Shown here one piece after another: positions 1-10,811 of a stretch of 64,000 nucleotides of DNA. A program made the translations under genes and the position numbers. The notes under the pieces were generated by a model that saw nothing but the letters and a program-made list of their open reading frames with translations, had not been told where the DNA came from and did no database searches. Each line of letters starts with the position of its first letter. The first letter of the stretch is position 1. Location: assembly GCA_023376005.1 (NCBI GenBank), contig CM042138.1, positions 95,349,492 through 95,413,491 of the forward strand, in the 5' to 3' direction. This DNA is from Doryteuthis pealeii (Eukaryota > Mollusca > Cephalopoda > Myopsida > Loliginidae).

Positions 1-47
1 TTCTATTAACTTTTATTGCTTTGAAACCTGATGTAACCATTCTGTGC

Positions 48-80
48 ACACACGCACGTACGCACACACACACACACACA
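48..80. repeat. (AC)n microsatellite
   Basis: Interrupted CA/AC dinucleotide run with two CGTACG-like interruptions. Confidence 0.9.
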
Positions 81-261
81 ACCGATTTTTAAAGCTTTTT
101 TTTTTACCAATTATATTGTTCTGTTCAATAATATTGAACATTGAGCTCTCAACTTAGACCTGAACAACTCTAACATTCCACTGTTGGGAGAAAGGTCCAA
201 CTTAGAATCATCCTAATACCAACTTACCTAGTAACCCATATACGGATACACATACATACAC

Positions 262-264
262 AAG

Positions 265-341
<77 letters not shown>

Positions 342-342
342 C
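262..342. repeat. compound (CA)n(TA)n(TG)n microsatellite
   Basis: CA repeats pass into about 20 TA units and then TG repeats, so the tract is self-complementary and could extrude as a hairpin. The same CA-TA-TG architecture recurs near 16.0 kb and 34.9 kb. Confidence 0.9.
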
Positions 343-344
343 TA

Positions 345-605
345 TGTGTAGTAACCTATAATTCTTGTATGCTTAGCATTATGATTATTTAACAGGAAAT
401 TGGAATCAGTGACCTGAGTTCAATCTTGAGTTCACTTCAGGCTAATGTCCTTAATGCATGAATCCGTCTGTTTTCCCCAGCTATGGGTAAATAGTAGGTC
501 AGACTTTTGTAAGGCAACTGGTCTAGGAGAAGAAAAACTGATTCACACCAGTTGCACTCCACTTAAAAATTGATCTGGTGTCGCATCCTGTTCATGACTT
601 AAGTG
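345..605 (+). repeat. SINE-B copy, diverged
   Basis: The body matches the SINE-B family: AGCTATGGGTAAATAGTAGG, then GGTCTAGGAGAAG, then a tail with ATTGATCTGGTGTCGCATCC. The tRNA-like head is decayed, with a weak B-box-like GAGTTCAATCT near 419. Non-autonomous retroposon with no coding capacity. Confidence 0.7.
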
Positions 606-1310
606 TTGAGTAAATACTTACTCCATAATTTTTTCCTCAACATTGGGCTATTTCATAATATTTTCCACTGCATGGTTTGGAAAAATATTATCACACTTAG
701 ATGATATTCATAGTTTTTTTTATTTAGTAGTAAATAAAATAATAACAGATAAGATGCAAAACATTTTTTATTTAATAGCTTAATTTGGCATCATAGAATT
801 TGTCTTAACTCTTAACATCCTGTTGAGAATTTTCTAAGTCCAGAGCATTCCTATAAGGATATATAAAAAATGGCTAAAAATGACCTTTGCATCTAAAGTT
901 ACCTGTTATTTCCCTTAAATCAAAGACTTCTTAATATATGTTTAATATTACATTTAAACAAAGGTTATCGTTTGGGGCGGATTAGGAAAACGAATGAGAC
1001 TTCCGGTCGGGTGGAATGAGGTGGTATAGGACGTTAAACTAAAAATTAAATTGGATTTTTTGTCAATAAATGTCATAGTTTTTCCTTTTCATGTCATAAA
1101 ACAAAAAGTTGTACCAAGATTCTTTGCTTGAACCCTTTCTATAATTTGATCCGAGAAGTTGTGGATTGATTTTTGTGGAATCCATTTTGGTATGTCCTAA
1201 GGATTTTCTCGATTTCAGGTCGGATGCGATTAAGAAGCGGGTATTATATATCTTATAGTAGTTAGTTATGCCTCTGTAGTTCTTAGTGACACCAAGGTTG
1301 CCTTTTTTTA
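606..1310. other. AT-rich sequence without recognised features
   Basis: No long reading frame, no splice-flanked exon and no clear repeat. A short GC-richer patch at about 975-1,035 is not recognisable. Confidence 0.5.
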
Positions 1311-1360
1311 GGGATGGGAGGATGCAGCCATTTTTGGGGGATGGGAGGATGCAGCCTTTT
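1311..1360. repeat. short tandem duplication
   Basis: GGGATGGGAGGATGCAGCC occurs twice, about 25 bp apart, next to homopolymer T and G runs. Local duplication, probably replication slippage. Confidence 0.8.
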
Positions 1361-1612
1361 ATCCATTTTTCTATCTTATTTTGTTTATATACTCCATTGA
1401 ATAGTCCTCTATGTATGTCATTGAATTTTCTTATTTTCTAAAATTATATAAATGTAGGAATTTGTATAAATGTTCACATAAAGACTTCTTTGTTTTAGCA
1501 CAAAAAAATCTTGGAAAAATTTGTTTAATTTCATTAATGTAAATTCTTTTTATACTCTGTGATCATTAATGCTAAAAGTACTTTTATAGCAAATGACTTT
1601 GTTCTGCCCCAC

Positions 1613-1651
1613 AGTCACATGCCAAGGAGTCAACTTTCTTGGCATGTGACT
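1613..1651. repeat. perfect 14-bp hairpin
   Basis: AGTCACATGCCAAG and its exact reverse complement CTTGGCATGTGACT are separated by an 11-bp loop. The small reading frames on both strands here are not supported as genes. Confidence 0.85.
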
Positions 1652-1899
1652 TTGATGGGCTGACACCTTTATGAAGACAATTGAAACCTTTTTGTTTATA
1701 AATAAAAGCCAATATTTTGTCTGTACTAAAATGCCAAATGCTAGATATGTGGGATGTTTGTTAGCAGAGTCTGTCGGGCTTTCAGAGTGGGGCTTTTTTG
1801 TTGTTGTTTTTGTTATTTTGATAAGGTATTCTAACATTTATAGTTCAGGGTTTACAATTGTCTTTGATGTTTTGATCAAATGGAAATTAAAAGGTTTTA

Positions 1900-2135
1900 T
1901 ATGTGTTGTAATTTGAGTATCAGAGTTAACAGAAAAATAGTAGGAAGGAACGCAATGATTATTAAGGATAGGGAAAAAACTAATTAAAGATACAAGGTGA
2001 ACAGAGTAATTAGCAATTGCTAGGTTGAATTGACAAGTCCTGTGGATCTTGTTTCTTTCTTCTGAGTTTAGTCAGACATTATTTATAGGAAGAAAAAAAA
2101 AAGATAATTCCATTCTCATTATTTAGGTACTAAAT
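1900..2135 (+). repeat. repeat G (inverted partner at 26.9-27.1 kb)
   Basis: About 230 bp resembles the reverse complement of 26,880-27,110. Shared blocks include TAACAGA near the start, the central TAATTAGCAATTGCTAGGTT and the end near ATTATTTAGGTACTAA. An old dispersed repeat or local inverted duplication of unknown class. Confidence 0.65.
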
Positions 2136-2878
2136 GTCAATATGCTAGAGAAATGTCCAAGAATTCTATTTCAAATTGATTTCTATTATTAGATAATTGC
2201 ATTTCATTGAAATGTAAGAATTAATACATATAATTTATTTAAAAAAGATATATCTTTTAATCATTAAATTCTCTGATATATTGTATTTGACTGGCATTAA
2301 AAAAAAAAACGTAAATAAACGAGTTTAAACTATGATTGGTTTTCATCTGGTATTATTCTGTGTTGTTAGACGGCATAACTTAACAGATAGCTTAACCAAG
2401 ACGGCCTAAGAAAACGGTAATGAACACAAACAAACAAGTTTACAAAATGATACAAAGGGAAAAAGTTCAAAGTTCTCAACAGACCATAAAGAGGGAGTGA
2501 ACCTGACTGACTTTTCATCAGTCCGACTCCTTAACCCCTCGGGCATATTCAGCTGCCAGTAAGAAGGGAACTTTTAACTGATAAATACATACATTGGTAT
2601 ATATATGTTACAATTACTAGAGAACTCAAATCTGTAAATAACAGATGAGTGTTGCTTTATGCTGCTATATATATATATGTGTGTGTGTAAAATAGAAATT
2701 AGAAGGCAATTGACAATGCAATGGAATAGGTGTTGAAAATGATGTTTATTTACCTTTTTTTTCCTAAATATTTTTGGGATAAATCCCATCTTCAGAGGTT
2801 TTAGAAGTACTTTTTTTTTTTTAGTACTTATCTTACTGTGCTGGCGTAAATGTTTGTTGTTTATTAAGTTGAAGGAAG

Positions 2879-2880
<2 letters not shown>
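2136..2880. other. unannotated AT-rich stretch
   Basis: Short TA/TG runs near 2,665-2,690 and poly-T tracts. No exon or repeat family is recognisable. Confidence 0.5.
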
Positions 2881-2881
<1 letters not shown>

Positions 2882-2935
<54 letters not shown>

Positions 2936-2955
2936 GGATGATGATGATGATGATG
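2882..2955. repeat. (AT)25 then (ATG)n microsatellite
   Basis: A pure AT run of about 50 bp is followed a few bases later by six ATG/GAT units. A short ATG tract also ends the RTE-type LINE fragments in this window, so the ATG run may be the tail of a lost LINE copy. Confidence 0.85.
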
Positions 2956-3325
2956 TTGATCCTTTATTTCTTGGTTGCCTATTTTTCAAAACAGTCCTGA
3001 TGTTATCCCCCTAGTTCAGGATATCTCCTCTTCCTTCTCCTCTGAAACATTTTCTTCATAAAAGTCTTTTGTTCAACCATGTAACTTGATCTGATCTGAA
3101 ATGAGACAACATAGCAAAACAATGCAGTGCAATGAAATAATGCCCACCACATAACAAAGTCCAAGAGAAGAACTTTTCAACTAATGTTATTACATGACTT
3201 TCAGGGAATTGCGAAACAAAAGAGAATGTCTAGGATTCATAAAAGATTAAATGAAATTTGATTTTATCTTCACATCCTTTTTTTTTCTTTTCTTTTTTAG
3301 AAAATATCTTTAAGCATTGATATAA

Positions 3326-3582
3326 AAAAAACAAAGTCGTTGGGGTAGCCTAAAGTCGGTATCAGCCATACAGCGAGGGAATCTATCCCCTTTTCACTAG
3401 TGCTAGACCAAGGAGAATGTTTTGGTGACAGAGGTGGAATGCCACTCCTACTATCAGCTCCTTACTTTACCGCACAGATCCCTGTGCTACTCATACGCTG
3501 AGTTGGCGAGGGCCAGTATCGAACCAAGAACCATGTGGTTCCTAGTTGGATACTTTACTGACTGAGCTAAACCAGTCCTTCC
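3326..3582 (-). repeat. SINE-A, complete copy with TSD
   Basis: Read on the minus strand, a tRNA-like head carries an A box (TAGCTCAGTCAGTA) and a B box (GGTTCGATACTGG). The body and the tail ending in CCCCAACGACTTTG follow. It is flanked by the 14-bp repeat AAGCATTGATATAA at 3,312-3,325 and 3,583-3,596, a target-site duplication expected of L1/RTE-type retrotransposition. Reference copy of this roughly 250-bp family. Confidence 0.93.
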
Positions 3583-3596
3583 AAGCATTGATATAA

Positions 3597-4099
3597 GTTT
3601 TTTTTATTGTTGGGGTTCATCTACTAAAAATGTAAGTTGTTTTTATGTTGCTGTAAGTATGTTTTACTTATTAACTATTTTCTGAAGTTTAGATGACATG
3701 TTTTCATTATTCCGTGAATTATTTGGATTTTATCAAAATTTATGGTCTTTGAATTCTTTGGCCTGGCTGTGAATGCAACGTATACAAGAATGAGTGTTAA
3801 GTTGTAGTTGTGCTGCCAAGCCAATTTGGGCCAGGGGCATTCTTCTGCACACCATAGCTGGTCACAAGAAGAAGATAGTAAAATTAAGGCATAAATGGGA
3901 TAGACAATTGACTAAGTTTTCATGTATCATCCATACCATGATAGTGCAGTATTAGTATCAAGTCCATATTTTAAAATGTCACATGAACCTATTGACCAGG
4001 ATAAATAAGAAGAGAAATTGTCATTAATAAAGACAGCCACATGATTTTATTCCTAGGTTTATTTTGTTTCTTTTTTCTTATGCTAAGCCTTTAAAATAA
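3597..4099. other. no recognised feature
   Basis: Moderately AT-rich single-copy-looking DNA. Nothing resembling an exon or a family seen elsewhere in the window was found. Confidence 0.45.
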
Positions 4100-4620
4100 T
4101 CATGTTCTGCCTTCATATAAGGTTCCCCTTCTACTCCCCACACATTTGCTCTCTGTTTGGATCCACCCCTGTCTGTCCACACACCTCTACTCTCTGTTTA
4201 GACCATCCCTCTCTATCAAGGTCACAGTCTCCTAAGAACCACAAGTCAGAACCTGCATAAGAACAAAAAAAAAAAAAAACAATTCTTAGGCCACCTGACA
4301 CCCACATTATCAAATTGACAGTTTCTTCAAGACTTTGCAGTTTCCTCAAATTTATTGCATGATCCAGATATGTAATTGCAACTCTTGAAAGTGACATTCT
4401 CATAATCTTTTTTTACCCTGAGGCTATTCGAGAATATTCACTCTTCCTTACTTTTTTCTTTTCTTCCTTCAATGTGTCTATTTGTTTAATAACACCTTAC
4501 TTTTACATTATATTTACTGTCTTGAGTTTTCTTTGTAATATTGTTTTTTTTTGTTTTATATTCTTTCATTCTCATTTGGTTAAGTTAATACTCAATTATT
4601 TCACACTGAATAACCCATCT
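4100..4620 (+). repeat. repeat H, copy 1
   Basis: Similar in the same orientation to 48,340-48,760 and inverted to 54,460-54,910. Shared blocks include CAGTTTCTTCAAGACTTT, CCTGAGGCTAT and ATTTGTTTAATAA, ending near TTTTATATTCTTTCA. At 48 kb it lies beside repeats F and I, so it may be part of a longer, probably non-autonomous element. The reading frames inside are not conserved between copies. Confidence 0.7.
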
Positions 4621-4744
4621 GTCTTAACATTGGAAATACAAAGAATTTTTTTAACAGAACACATTTTTTAAAAAAGATAAAATTTCACTTTTTAAAAGTT
4701 GAAAATAAAAACTCACTTTATTTTTTTCAAATCCAAATCAGTTA

Positions 4745-4968
4745 ACAGTCCTGTTGAGAGGGCTTAGAATATGCTGACTATCCCCTGCCGAGAGGGGAGA
4801 CCCCCTTCCCCCAAAAAAAGTTCTTCTGGGTAGGGCTCTAAATTGCATCTGGTGGTGAGGTTTTACTTCTGGAGATATGAGGAGTGTGGGGTACTTCTTC
4901 ATTGCCATGTCCAATCTGACCTGGTCAAATAGACCTGTTTGAAATTATTTATATTCGGTAGGACTGTG

Positions 4969-5003
<35 letters not shown>
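4745..5003 (+). repeat. element C copy ending in (AAT)n
   Basis: Starts with the C-family head (CCTGTTGAGAGGGCTTAGAA) and continues through the conserved CATCTGGTGGTGAGG and GGTCAAATAGACCTG blocks. It ends in about ten AAT units at 4,971-5,003 in place of the usual family tail. Retroposon with no coding capacity. Confidence 0.85.
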
Positions 5004-5004
<1 letters not shown>

Positions 5005-5006
5005 TG

Positions 5007-5125
5007 AAGTTGAAAGAAAACTTGAAGATGGAGAAATAAATGGACCTTGCCATAGAATTGAAATATCTGTGGAATATGAAGGTGAAAGTGATACCAATTG
5101 TAGTTGGTGCACTTGGAAAAATTAA
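5007..5125 (+). pseudogene. non-LTR retrotransposon ORF fragment
   Basis: One frame reads MKVKVIPIVVGALGKI, resembling the conserved 'VKVIPVVIGALG' segment in the C-terminal part of many LINE reverse transcriptase proteins. It is an isolated remnant of about 40 codons with stops, fused directly to an RTE-type 3' fragment. Identification rests on one recalled motif. Confidence 0.5.
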
Positions 5126-5507
5126 TTTCTAATTTTTGACAGCTGTGTCAATGCTACTGTATGGCTGCACCACTTGGACTCTAACAAAACACTTAGGGAA
5201 AAAGCTAGATGGGAACTACATAAGGATGCTGTGTCCTGTCTTGAATTAGTGCCCCCCAAAAAACAGCTGTATGGACATTTGCCTCATATCACACAAACCA
5301 TCAAAGTAAGCTGAACAAAACATGTTGGACACTGCTGCATAAGTGATGTTCTTCTGTGGACACCTATACATGGACATACCAGTGTAAGCTGACCAGCAAA
5401 AACTTTCATCAATCAGCTCTGTGTGTATTTTGGATGTCGTGCGGAAGACCTGCCAATTGTGAGAGTAATGGGTATTCGTGCTGTCAGTGTGACCTGATGA
5501 TGATATG
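5126..5507 (+). pseudogene. RTE-type LINE 3' fragment
   Basis: Frames read in turn give LLYGCTTWTL, a KKLDG-like block, HLPHITQTI and a C-terminal block matching 'EDLP...IRAVSV'. This is the C-terminal end of a reverse transcriptase downstream of its catalytic core. Several frameshifts and an internal deletion near 5,327 disrupt it, and it ends in GATGATGATA. Inactive copy of the family also seen at 5.9, 18.8, 23.5, 38.1, 50.9 and 52.1 kb. Confidence 0.85.
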
Positions 5508-5879
5508 TAAATTACAAGAGTCATTGACTTTGGTTTGAAATTGCTTATGGCTGAGGGAAATACATATGCATGGCTTTGTCAAACATTTTAAAATCTTATT
5601 TAAAATTCAGTTTGTTTTTGCATTGATAGAAATAAGTGAAAGCTTATTAACAATTTTAACTATTGCCGCCATCTTTTTTTCCGTTGCTTTTTTTTAAATT
5701 GAAACTTTCAGATTGTCATTCTGTCATTGTTAATAAACAGCTCAGATCGTAAATTAAGAACCTGCCTGTGGCTAACTGTTTAACAATTATTGTCATTATA
5801 CTAATTATGTAAAAAGGATTGATACAGCTTTTTTAGTATTCAGACTAATGAGAATTTTAGTGTTGTGACTATTAGGAAT

Positions 5880-6093
5880 TAGAATTTACTGTAAGTGATG
5901 TCAATATATGCAAAGTATGGACTGCTATTGACGGGTTAATGATGACCGTATGGAAATCTGATCTCTCTGATAGATTAAAAAGGAAAATCTTCCAAGCTGT
6001 AACTGTGTCAATACTATTGTATGGTTGCACCACTTGGACTTTAACGAAAGTTCTGGAGAAAAAAGCTAGATGTGAACTACACAAAGATGCTAC
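5880..6093 (+). pseudogene. RTE-type LINE fragment, 5' part of a split copy
   Basis: Encodes the stretch around IWKSDLSDRLKRKIFQA and LLYGCTTWTLT, upstream of the part found at 6,431-6,690. The copy breaks in the middle of the ELHKDA block and resumes in order about 335 bp later, so it was split by an insertion. Confidence 0.85.
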
Positions 6094-6430
6094 TGTTAAA
6101 TAGCCATTCTTAATTATTATTTTACTGTTTCTGCTAGCTGGTCTGAATCATTTGGTCTTCTATCATTTTGGATTGACTTGGGTATCTGTCCATCTTCTGT
6201 TCTTATTTATAAATGCAAAGCCAGTTCAAACTTGATGTTTTTTTGTTTTTTTTCAAGACCCATATTCACTCCAACGTCTGGGACTAATCTGACTAACTAA
6301 ATCTTTTTCACAGACTAGGTGGTCACATGATCAAATCAACCAATGAGAGAACGGCTCTCATATGAACTTTATTTTTAAATTTTACACTTCATTACAAAAT
6401 GTTTAGGCCAACCTATTAATTTATCTAACA
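6094..6430. mobile_element. insertion splitting an RTE copy (TGTTA...TAACA ends)
   Basis: A 337-bp segment begins TGTTAAATAG and ends TTATCTAACA, so its termini are near-inverted repeats. It sits inside otherwise continuous LINE sequence. It has no coding capacity. It could be a MITE or a short LTR-like element; a target duplication is not clear beyond TAC/GTAC. Confidence 0.5.
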
Positions 6431-6690
6431 GTACATGCGGTTTTGAACAAATCCTGGAAGCAGAACCGTACAAAACAATAGCTGTATAGCCACTTACCTT
6501 CCATCTCACAAATTGTCCAGGATAAGAAAGACATGCTGGAAACTGTTGGGGAAGTAAGGAAGAACTCATAAGTGATGTTCTCCTATGGACTCCTACACAT
6601 GGACACAAAGACTTATATTCATCAGCTCTTTGCGGAGACTGGGTGTTGTCTAGAGGACTTGCCAAGAGCAATCATTTTGAGAGAGAGAGA
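6431..6690 (+). pseudogene. RTE-type LINE fragment, 3' part of the split copy
   Basis: Resumes at the 'VLNKSWKQ' block and continues through the HLPSHKLSR-like and 'DELISDVLLWTPTHGH' blocks to an LQR-like end, followed by (GA)n at 6,682-6,699. It carries an internal deletion and frameshifts. It continues 5,880-6,093 after the insertion. Confidence 0.85.
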
Positions 6691-6699
6691 GAGAGAGAA

Positions 6700-7184
6700 T
6701 TAATGGAATCAATGCTGGAATATATTAACTCTAATGAAATAGCCTGCACTCTTGTTTGTATCTATATCTGAATATATACATCATATATATCTTCTTTCAG
6801 CAAGAAACCATTGGTTGTAATATCGTTCCGAAATAAATGAATAAAAGCAAAAACTTTTATTTGTTACTTCATTGAACTATCAACGCTCTATCACAGATAT
6901 TGAGCACTCTTCTAATAACACTGTACGTTGGATTACTATTACTTTTTCTAGTATACTAGTGCCAACCATACACATTAATATACATCATATATATATATTA
7001 AAACTCCTTTGTCGTATCAGCCATTCACATTGTGATCTTATTTCCAATTTTTTTCTTTGTTCCTAGCTGAGGCTCTTTTAGAAGATAAACATTGGGCTAG
7101 TGGGTTTGGGTTTTGTTGTTGATCATCATTGCATATACATATTCACTGCACATACAGTTTTAAGATGTTGCAAAATGATTTTGT
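6700..7184. other. AT-rich stretch without recognised features
   Basis: Contains a short (AT)n run near 6,990 and nothing resembling an exon or a known family. Confidence 0.45.
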
Positions 7185-7563
7185 GCAAAGGTTTTTATTG
7201 ATGGATTGATTGATTTTTTATGGCATGTCAACCCATTTTGGGTTATTCTATGTCTAGAGATTAGGGTATTGTGTTCATTGTACATTCAATATTTCTTTTT
7301 TTCTTTTTTTTTTTTTTTTTTTTTTTTTTTGCACATGATTCTATCATATATAAATAATCTTTAACTAGATCTATTTGACCCATAAATGAAACCCTAACAG
7401 GTACTGCCCCTCAGAGTGGACCTGGAAGTAATAGTAATGAAGGAGTACTCCACACTTCCCCAGAACACCAGACTCGCCATCAGATGTAGTTTAGTGTTAT
7501 ACCAAGGCCATCCCTTTGTGAGGGGTCTTACCCCTCTGCAGGGGATACAGTCAGTGCATTCTA
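7185..7563 (-). repeat. element C, near full length
   Basis: On the minus strand the order is head (7,563 downward, block with CAGAGGGGTAAGACCCC), middle blocks, a poly-A of about 30 (seen as T at 7,298-7,330), then the tail AACCCAAAATGGGTTGACAT and short ATCA repeats. It defines the family as about 370 bp with an internal A-rich tract. Confidence 0.85.
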
Positions 7564-7715
7564 AGGGCATATGTTTAGTTCTTATTGGAAGTTGGTGTTC
7601 ATATTTTGATAGAAAAATGAAAAATGAAAAAAGATTTGGAGATTTCTATTCTAATTATTTCAAATCTACAAGGAAATCAGTTTTCTTTTACTTTCAATCT
7701 TGATTAAAATTTCAA

Positions 7716-8600
7716 TTTTTTTTACATGTTTGGTTCATGCCTCTTGGCTAGACATACAGAAGTTCTCAACATGTGTCTACCTCCGATTCCTGAACTCCTC
7801 ATTAACCACCAACCACAGAAAAATGTAGAGGAGTTCACTTACCTGGGATCTGTCTTAAACAACACAAACGATCTCATAAGTGAAGTGCAATGCCGAATTG
7901 GTCTGGCTTCAGCATCTTTTGGTTGGCTATCTCACAGAGTGTTCATGAACAGAGATATCACCATCTATACTAAAATCTCTGTAAATAAAGCTGTATGCCT
8001 ATCCATAATCTTATACGAAGCAAGTCGTGGGTGTTGTATTACAGACACTTGAAGAAACTGGAGGCATTCCACACCAACTGCCTCTAATGCATACTGGACA
8101 TTAAGTGGTGGCACACAATCCCCCACTCAGAAATTTGAAGCAGAGCACGCATTGACCCAATTGAGACCATCCTATCGCAATGCCAACTGCGATGGTTGGG
8201 TCAAACTATTCATATGCCTGCAGACAGACTCCCCTGTAAAGTACTTTATGGTTAACTTCCAGAAGGCACTTGAAGGGCAGGAGACCCCGAAAGCAGTTCA
8301 AAGACCATATGAAGATGACTCTGAAGAAATACACCATTACACCTTCAAGTCTGGAACATCTGGCCTCCAACAGACAGAGTTGGTAAGACATGTGCTGCAC
8401 AGGAGCTGAGCAGCTCAATATCGAGATCAATCGGGTTGCAGAGCAGCAACATCTTCATTGTCATGCACCACAGAATGCAAATGGAAATTTTCCTTGCAAT
8501 GTGTGTGACTACATCTGCAAGTCCAGAATTGGACTAATTAGCCACCAGAGGGTCCACAACTGATGAACGACATGGAGTGACGTCATCGCTGTCTATGACG
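7716..8600 (+). pseudogene. LINE reverse transcriptase C-terminus with terminal zinc-finger-like motif
   Basis: The first segment (7,726-8,052) reads VEEFTYLGSVL and then CRIGLASASFG and VNKAVCLSIILY, a pattern typical of the region after the catalytic core in many invertebrate non-LTR retrotransposon proteins. After frameshifts it continues with a QLRWLGQTIHMPADRLP-like block near 8,190-8,240. The final block near 8,480-8,560 reads FPCNVCDYICKSRIGL and then a HQRVH end, a C2H2-type spacing before a stop. Downstream DNA to about 8,600 matches no other repeat here. Several frameshifts and stops make it inactive. The LINE clade is not assigned. Confidence 0.8.
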
Positions 8601-9382
8601 GACTTTCCTTCTTTTCATCTTTCATGTTCGATTGAAACAGATTAGCATTATCGCTTCCGTGTGCTCACCCCCTCTCTTTCTATCTTTTCCCTATTTTTTT
8701 TCTGTGTAGCATATTCTTTTTCTTCCCATTTTTTTTTATGATGAAAACGGAATGGTTCATTATTTAGCTGAGGTGACAACACTGATAAGAAATAAGAATT
8801 CGGCGGATAAGCAACACCAGATAATCAGGATTTACATTTTTGCATTTTATCTTGGATGATTTGGATGGTCTCATTTTTAACCAGATGGTGTTGCAAGATG
8901 ATAACAGTCAAAGGAACACGAGTATTAATATCTAGATTGATCAGCTGTTTATTTACTCATTTTAAATTGAGGTTAAGTATTATTTAACTTAGTAACTTTT
9001 AATATTTTCATAATGGTAAACTCATTGGTATGTATGACAATAAGAATTGCCTGAATTAATAGTTTCTCTTTATGTAGATTAAATAATAAAAAAGCCTATC
9101 ACAGCCATGATTCATATTACAGTCAGCACCAGGAAACAAGAATGGAGATTATCATCTGAAATATTGTGAATTTGATATTTTTTCTGGGTTTCTTTTTTCT
9201 CTCTTTAAGATGAATGCATAAAACAAATAATTTTATTGAATGTCTCGTAAATTTCTTTATAATACGTGTAGTCAAACTATTTTAGAAAATATCTAATAAC
9301 TTTTTTTTCATAAATTTACTTATAAAAGAGTGGGAGTAAAATGAGGAAATCAATCCAACAGTATGTGGAGAAATGTAGACAA
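8601..9382. other. AT-rich stretch without recognised features
   Basis: No exon or repeat family recognised; includes several poly-T runs. Confidence 0.45.
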
Positions 9383-9671
9383 ACATGGGATGCTACAAGG
9401 CATGGAAGTTTATTATTGGTCGTAATGTTGATGTTTGAAACGTTTCGGTTTATATAGAAACCTTCTTCAGGACAATATGAAACAAGTAAAGGAAAAAAAG
9501 ATTTTTGTTGTTAAAAAGGTGATGGATCTATCATCTTTTTAACAACAAAAATCTTTTTTTCTTTATTTGTTTCATATTGTCCTGAAGAAGGTTTCTATAT
9601 AAACCAAAACGTTCGAACGTCGACATTACGACCAATAATAAACTTCCATCCAGTGTAACATCCCATGTTAT
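9383..9671. repeat. 289-bp palindrome with hammerhead-like cores in both arms
   Basis: The arms run inward from AACATGGGATG to a centre near 9,527 with only scattered mismatches. Each arm carries CCTGAAGAAGG, a small hairpin (GGTTT CTATAT AAACC) and then GAAACG or AAAACG: minus strand 9,441-9,471, plus strand 9,581-9,612. CTGANGA plus GAAA around a stem-loop resembles the hammerhead core known from Penelope-like elements. An extra A before the stem is atypical, and the cleavage-site strand is not identified. No coding capacity. Confidence 0.8.
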
Positions 9672-9691
9672 AAAAGAGTATATGATATTAA

Positions 9692-9965
9692 CTAAGTAAG
9701 TAAAAGTAAAATTGGTGGTGTAAGCCTACTGTCGGTATCAGCTGGACAGTGAGGGAGTCTATCTCCTTTTCGCTAAAGCTAGTCTAGGGAGATTGTATTT
9801 TTGCTGAGGTGAAGTACCACACCTACCATCAGCTCCCGACTTTACCACACAGACCAGATTACTCAAGCTGTGCTATTCATGTGCTGAGTTGGTGGGAACC
9901 GGTATAAAACCAGGAACCTTGGGTTCCTAAGCACATGCTCTACCGACCTAGCTAAATCATCCCTT
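9692..9965 (-). repeat. SINE-A copy, variant subfamily
   Basis: The tRNA head is on the minus strand and decayed at the A box (GGGATGATTTAGCTAGGTCG). A 16-bp extra segment near 9,861 (CAGATTACTCAAGCTG) is shared with the copy at 18,400-18,659, marking a subfamily. Confidence 0.88.
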
Positions 9966-10147
9966 TTTTATCAACAGTCGCCTTATATATAATAGCATAT
10001 TTGGTAGTATATAAGAGTCCCCGTTCCCCACCATAAAATGGCTAAAAATATCTCCTGGGTCTTATATGTGAATTTGAGATATCTGATAGGTTATTTGCTT
10101 TGATGTTGTAGTTTACAATTACTTGTACATAGCCTAACTCTATAATA

Positions 10148-10430
10148 CTCTGCCCTGTAGGCAAAGCTTAGAATATGCTGACTATATCCTGCCCCACCCC
10201 ACAAACGGGTGTCCTGGGCATGACACTAGACTACATCAGATAGTGAGCTTTCAGTTGTAGAATTCTGAGGAGTTTGGAATACTCCTTCATTGCCCATACT
10301 CCAGGTCTACCTAATCCAGATTGGTATTAGCTGTTAGATTTCCATCCTTAGGTCAAATAGATCTGTTTGAAAATTATTAGTATTATATAGGAATACTTGA
10401 TATCATATGACTATATTTATCTTAAGAATA
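10148..10430 (+). repeat. element C copy
   Basis: Head CCCTGTAGGCAAAGCTTAGA, then GTCCTGGGCATGACACTAGA, then the GGTCAAATAGATCTGTTTGA block and the AT-rich middle with CTTGATATCATATGACTAT. The canonical 3' tail is missing or decayed. Confidence 0.85.
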
Positions 10431-10538
10431 CTTGAGTCTATAATTGTTTACTAAAGATCATTATTAGTTACTTGAACCCGTATAACTGTGTGCAAAGAAA
10501 TAATTATTATTAGATAGAAATAATTACTTGAAACTATA

Positions 10539-10792
10539 GGGCCAGTTTAGCTCAGTTAGTAGAGTGTTTGGCTAGGAATCACAAGGTTCTTGGTTCGATA
10601 CCTGCCCTAGCCAACTCAGTGTATGAGTAGCACAGGGATCTGTGTGGTAAAGTGAGGAGCTGATGGTAGGTGTGGCACTCCACCTCAGATGCAAAAATAA
10701 TCTCCTTGGTCTAGCGCTATTGAAAAGGGGATAGACTACTTCGCTGTCTGGCTGATACTGACATTAGGCCACCCCGACGACTTTACTTACTT
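10539..10792 (+). repeat. SINE-A, near-consensus copy
   Basis: A box TAGCTCAGTTAGTAGAGTG and B box GGTTCGATACC are intact, so the internal Pol III promoter looks preserved. Full body and a tail ending CCACCCCGACGACTTTACTT. One of the best-preserved copies here. Confidence 0.93.
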
Positions 10793-10811
10793 ATATGATT
10801 GTGAGTTGGAG

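Noticed and set aside
10539..10615. Possible functional tRNA gene
   Set aside because: A and B boxes are good, but no acceptor stem closes and the sequence continues into the SINE-A body, repeated at more than ten loci.
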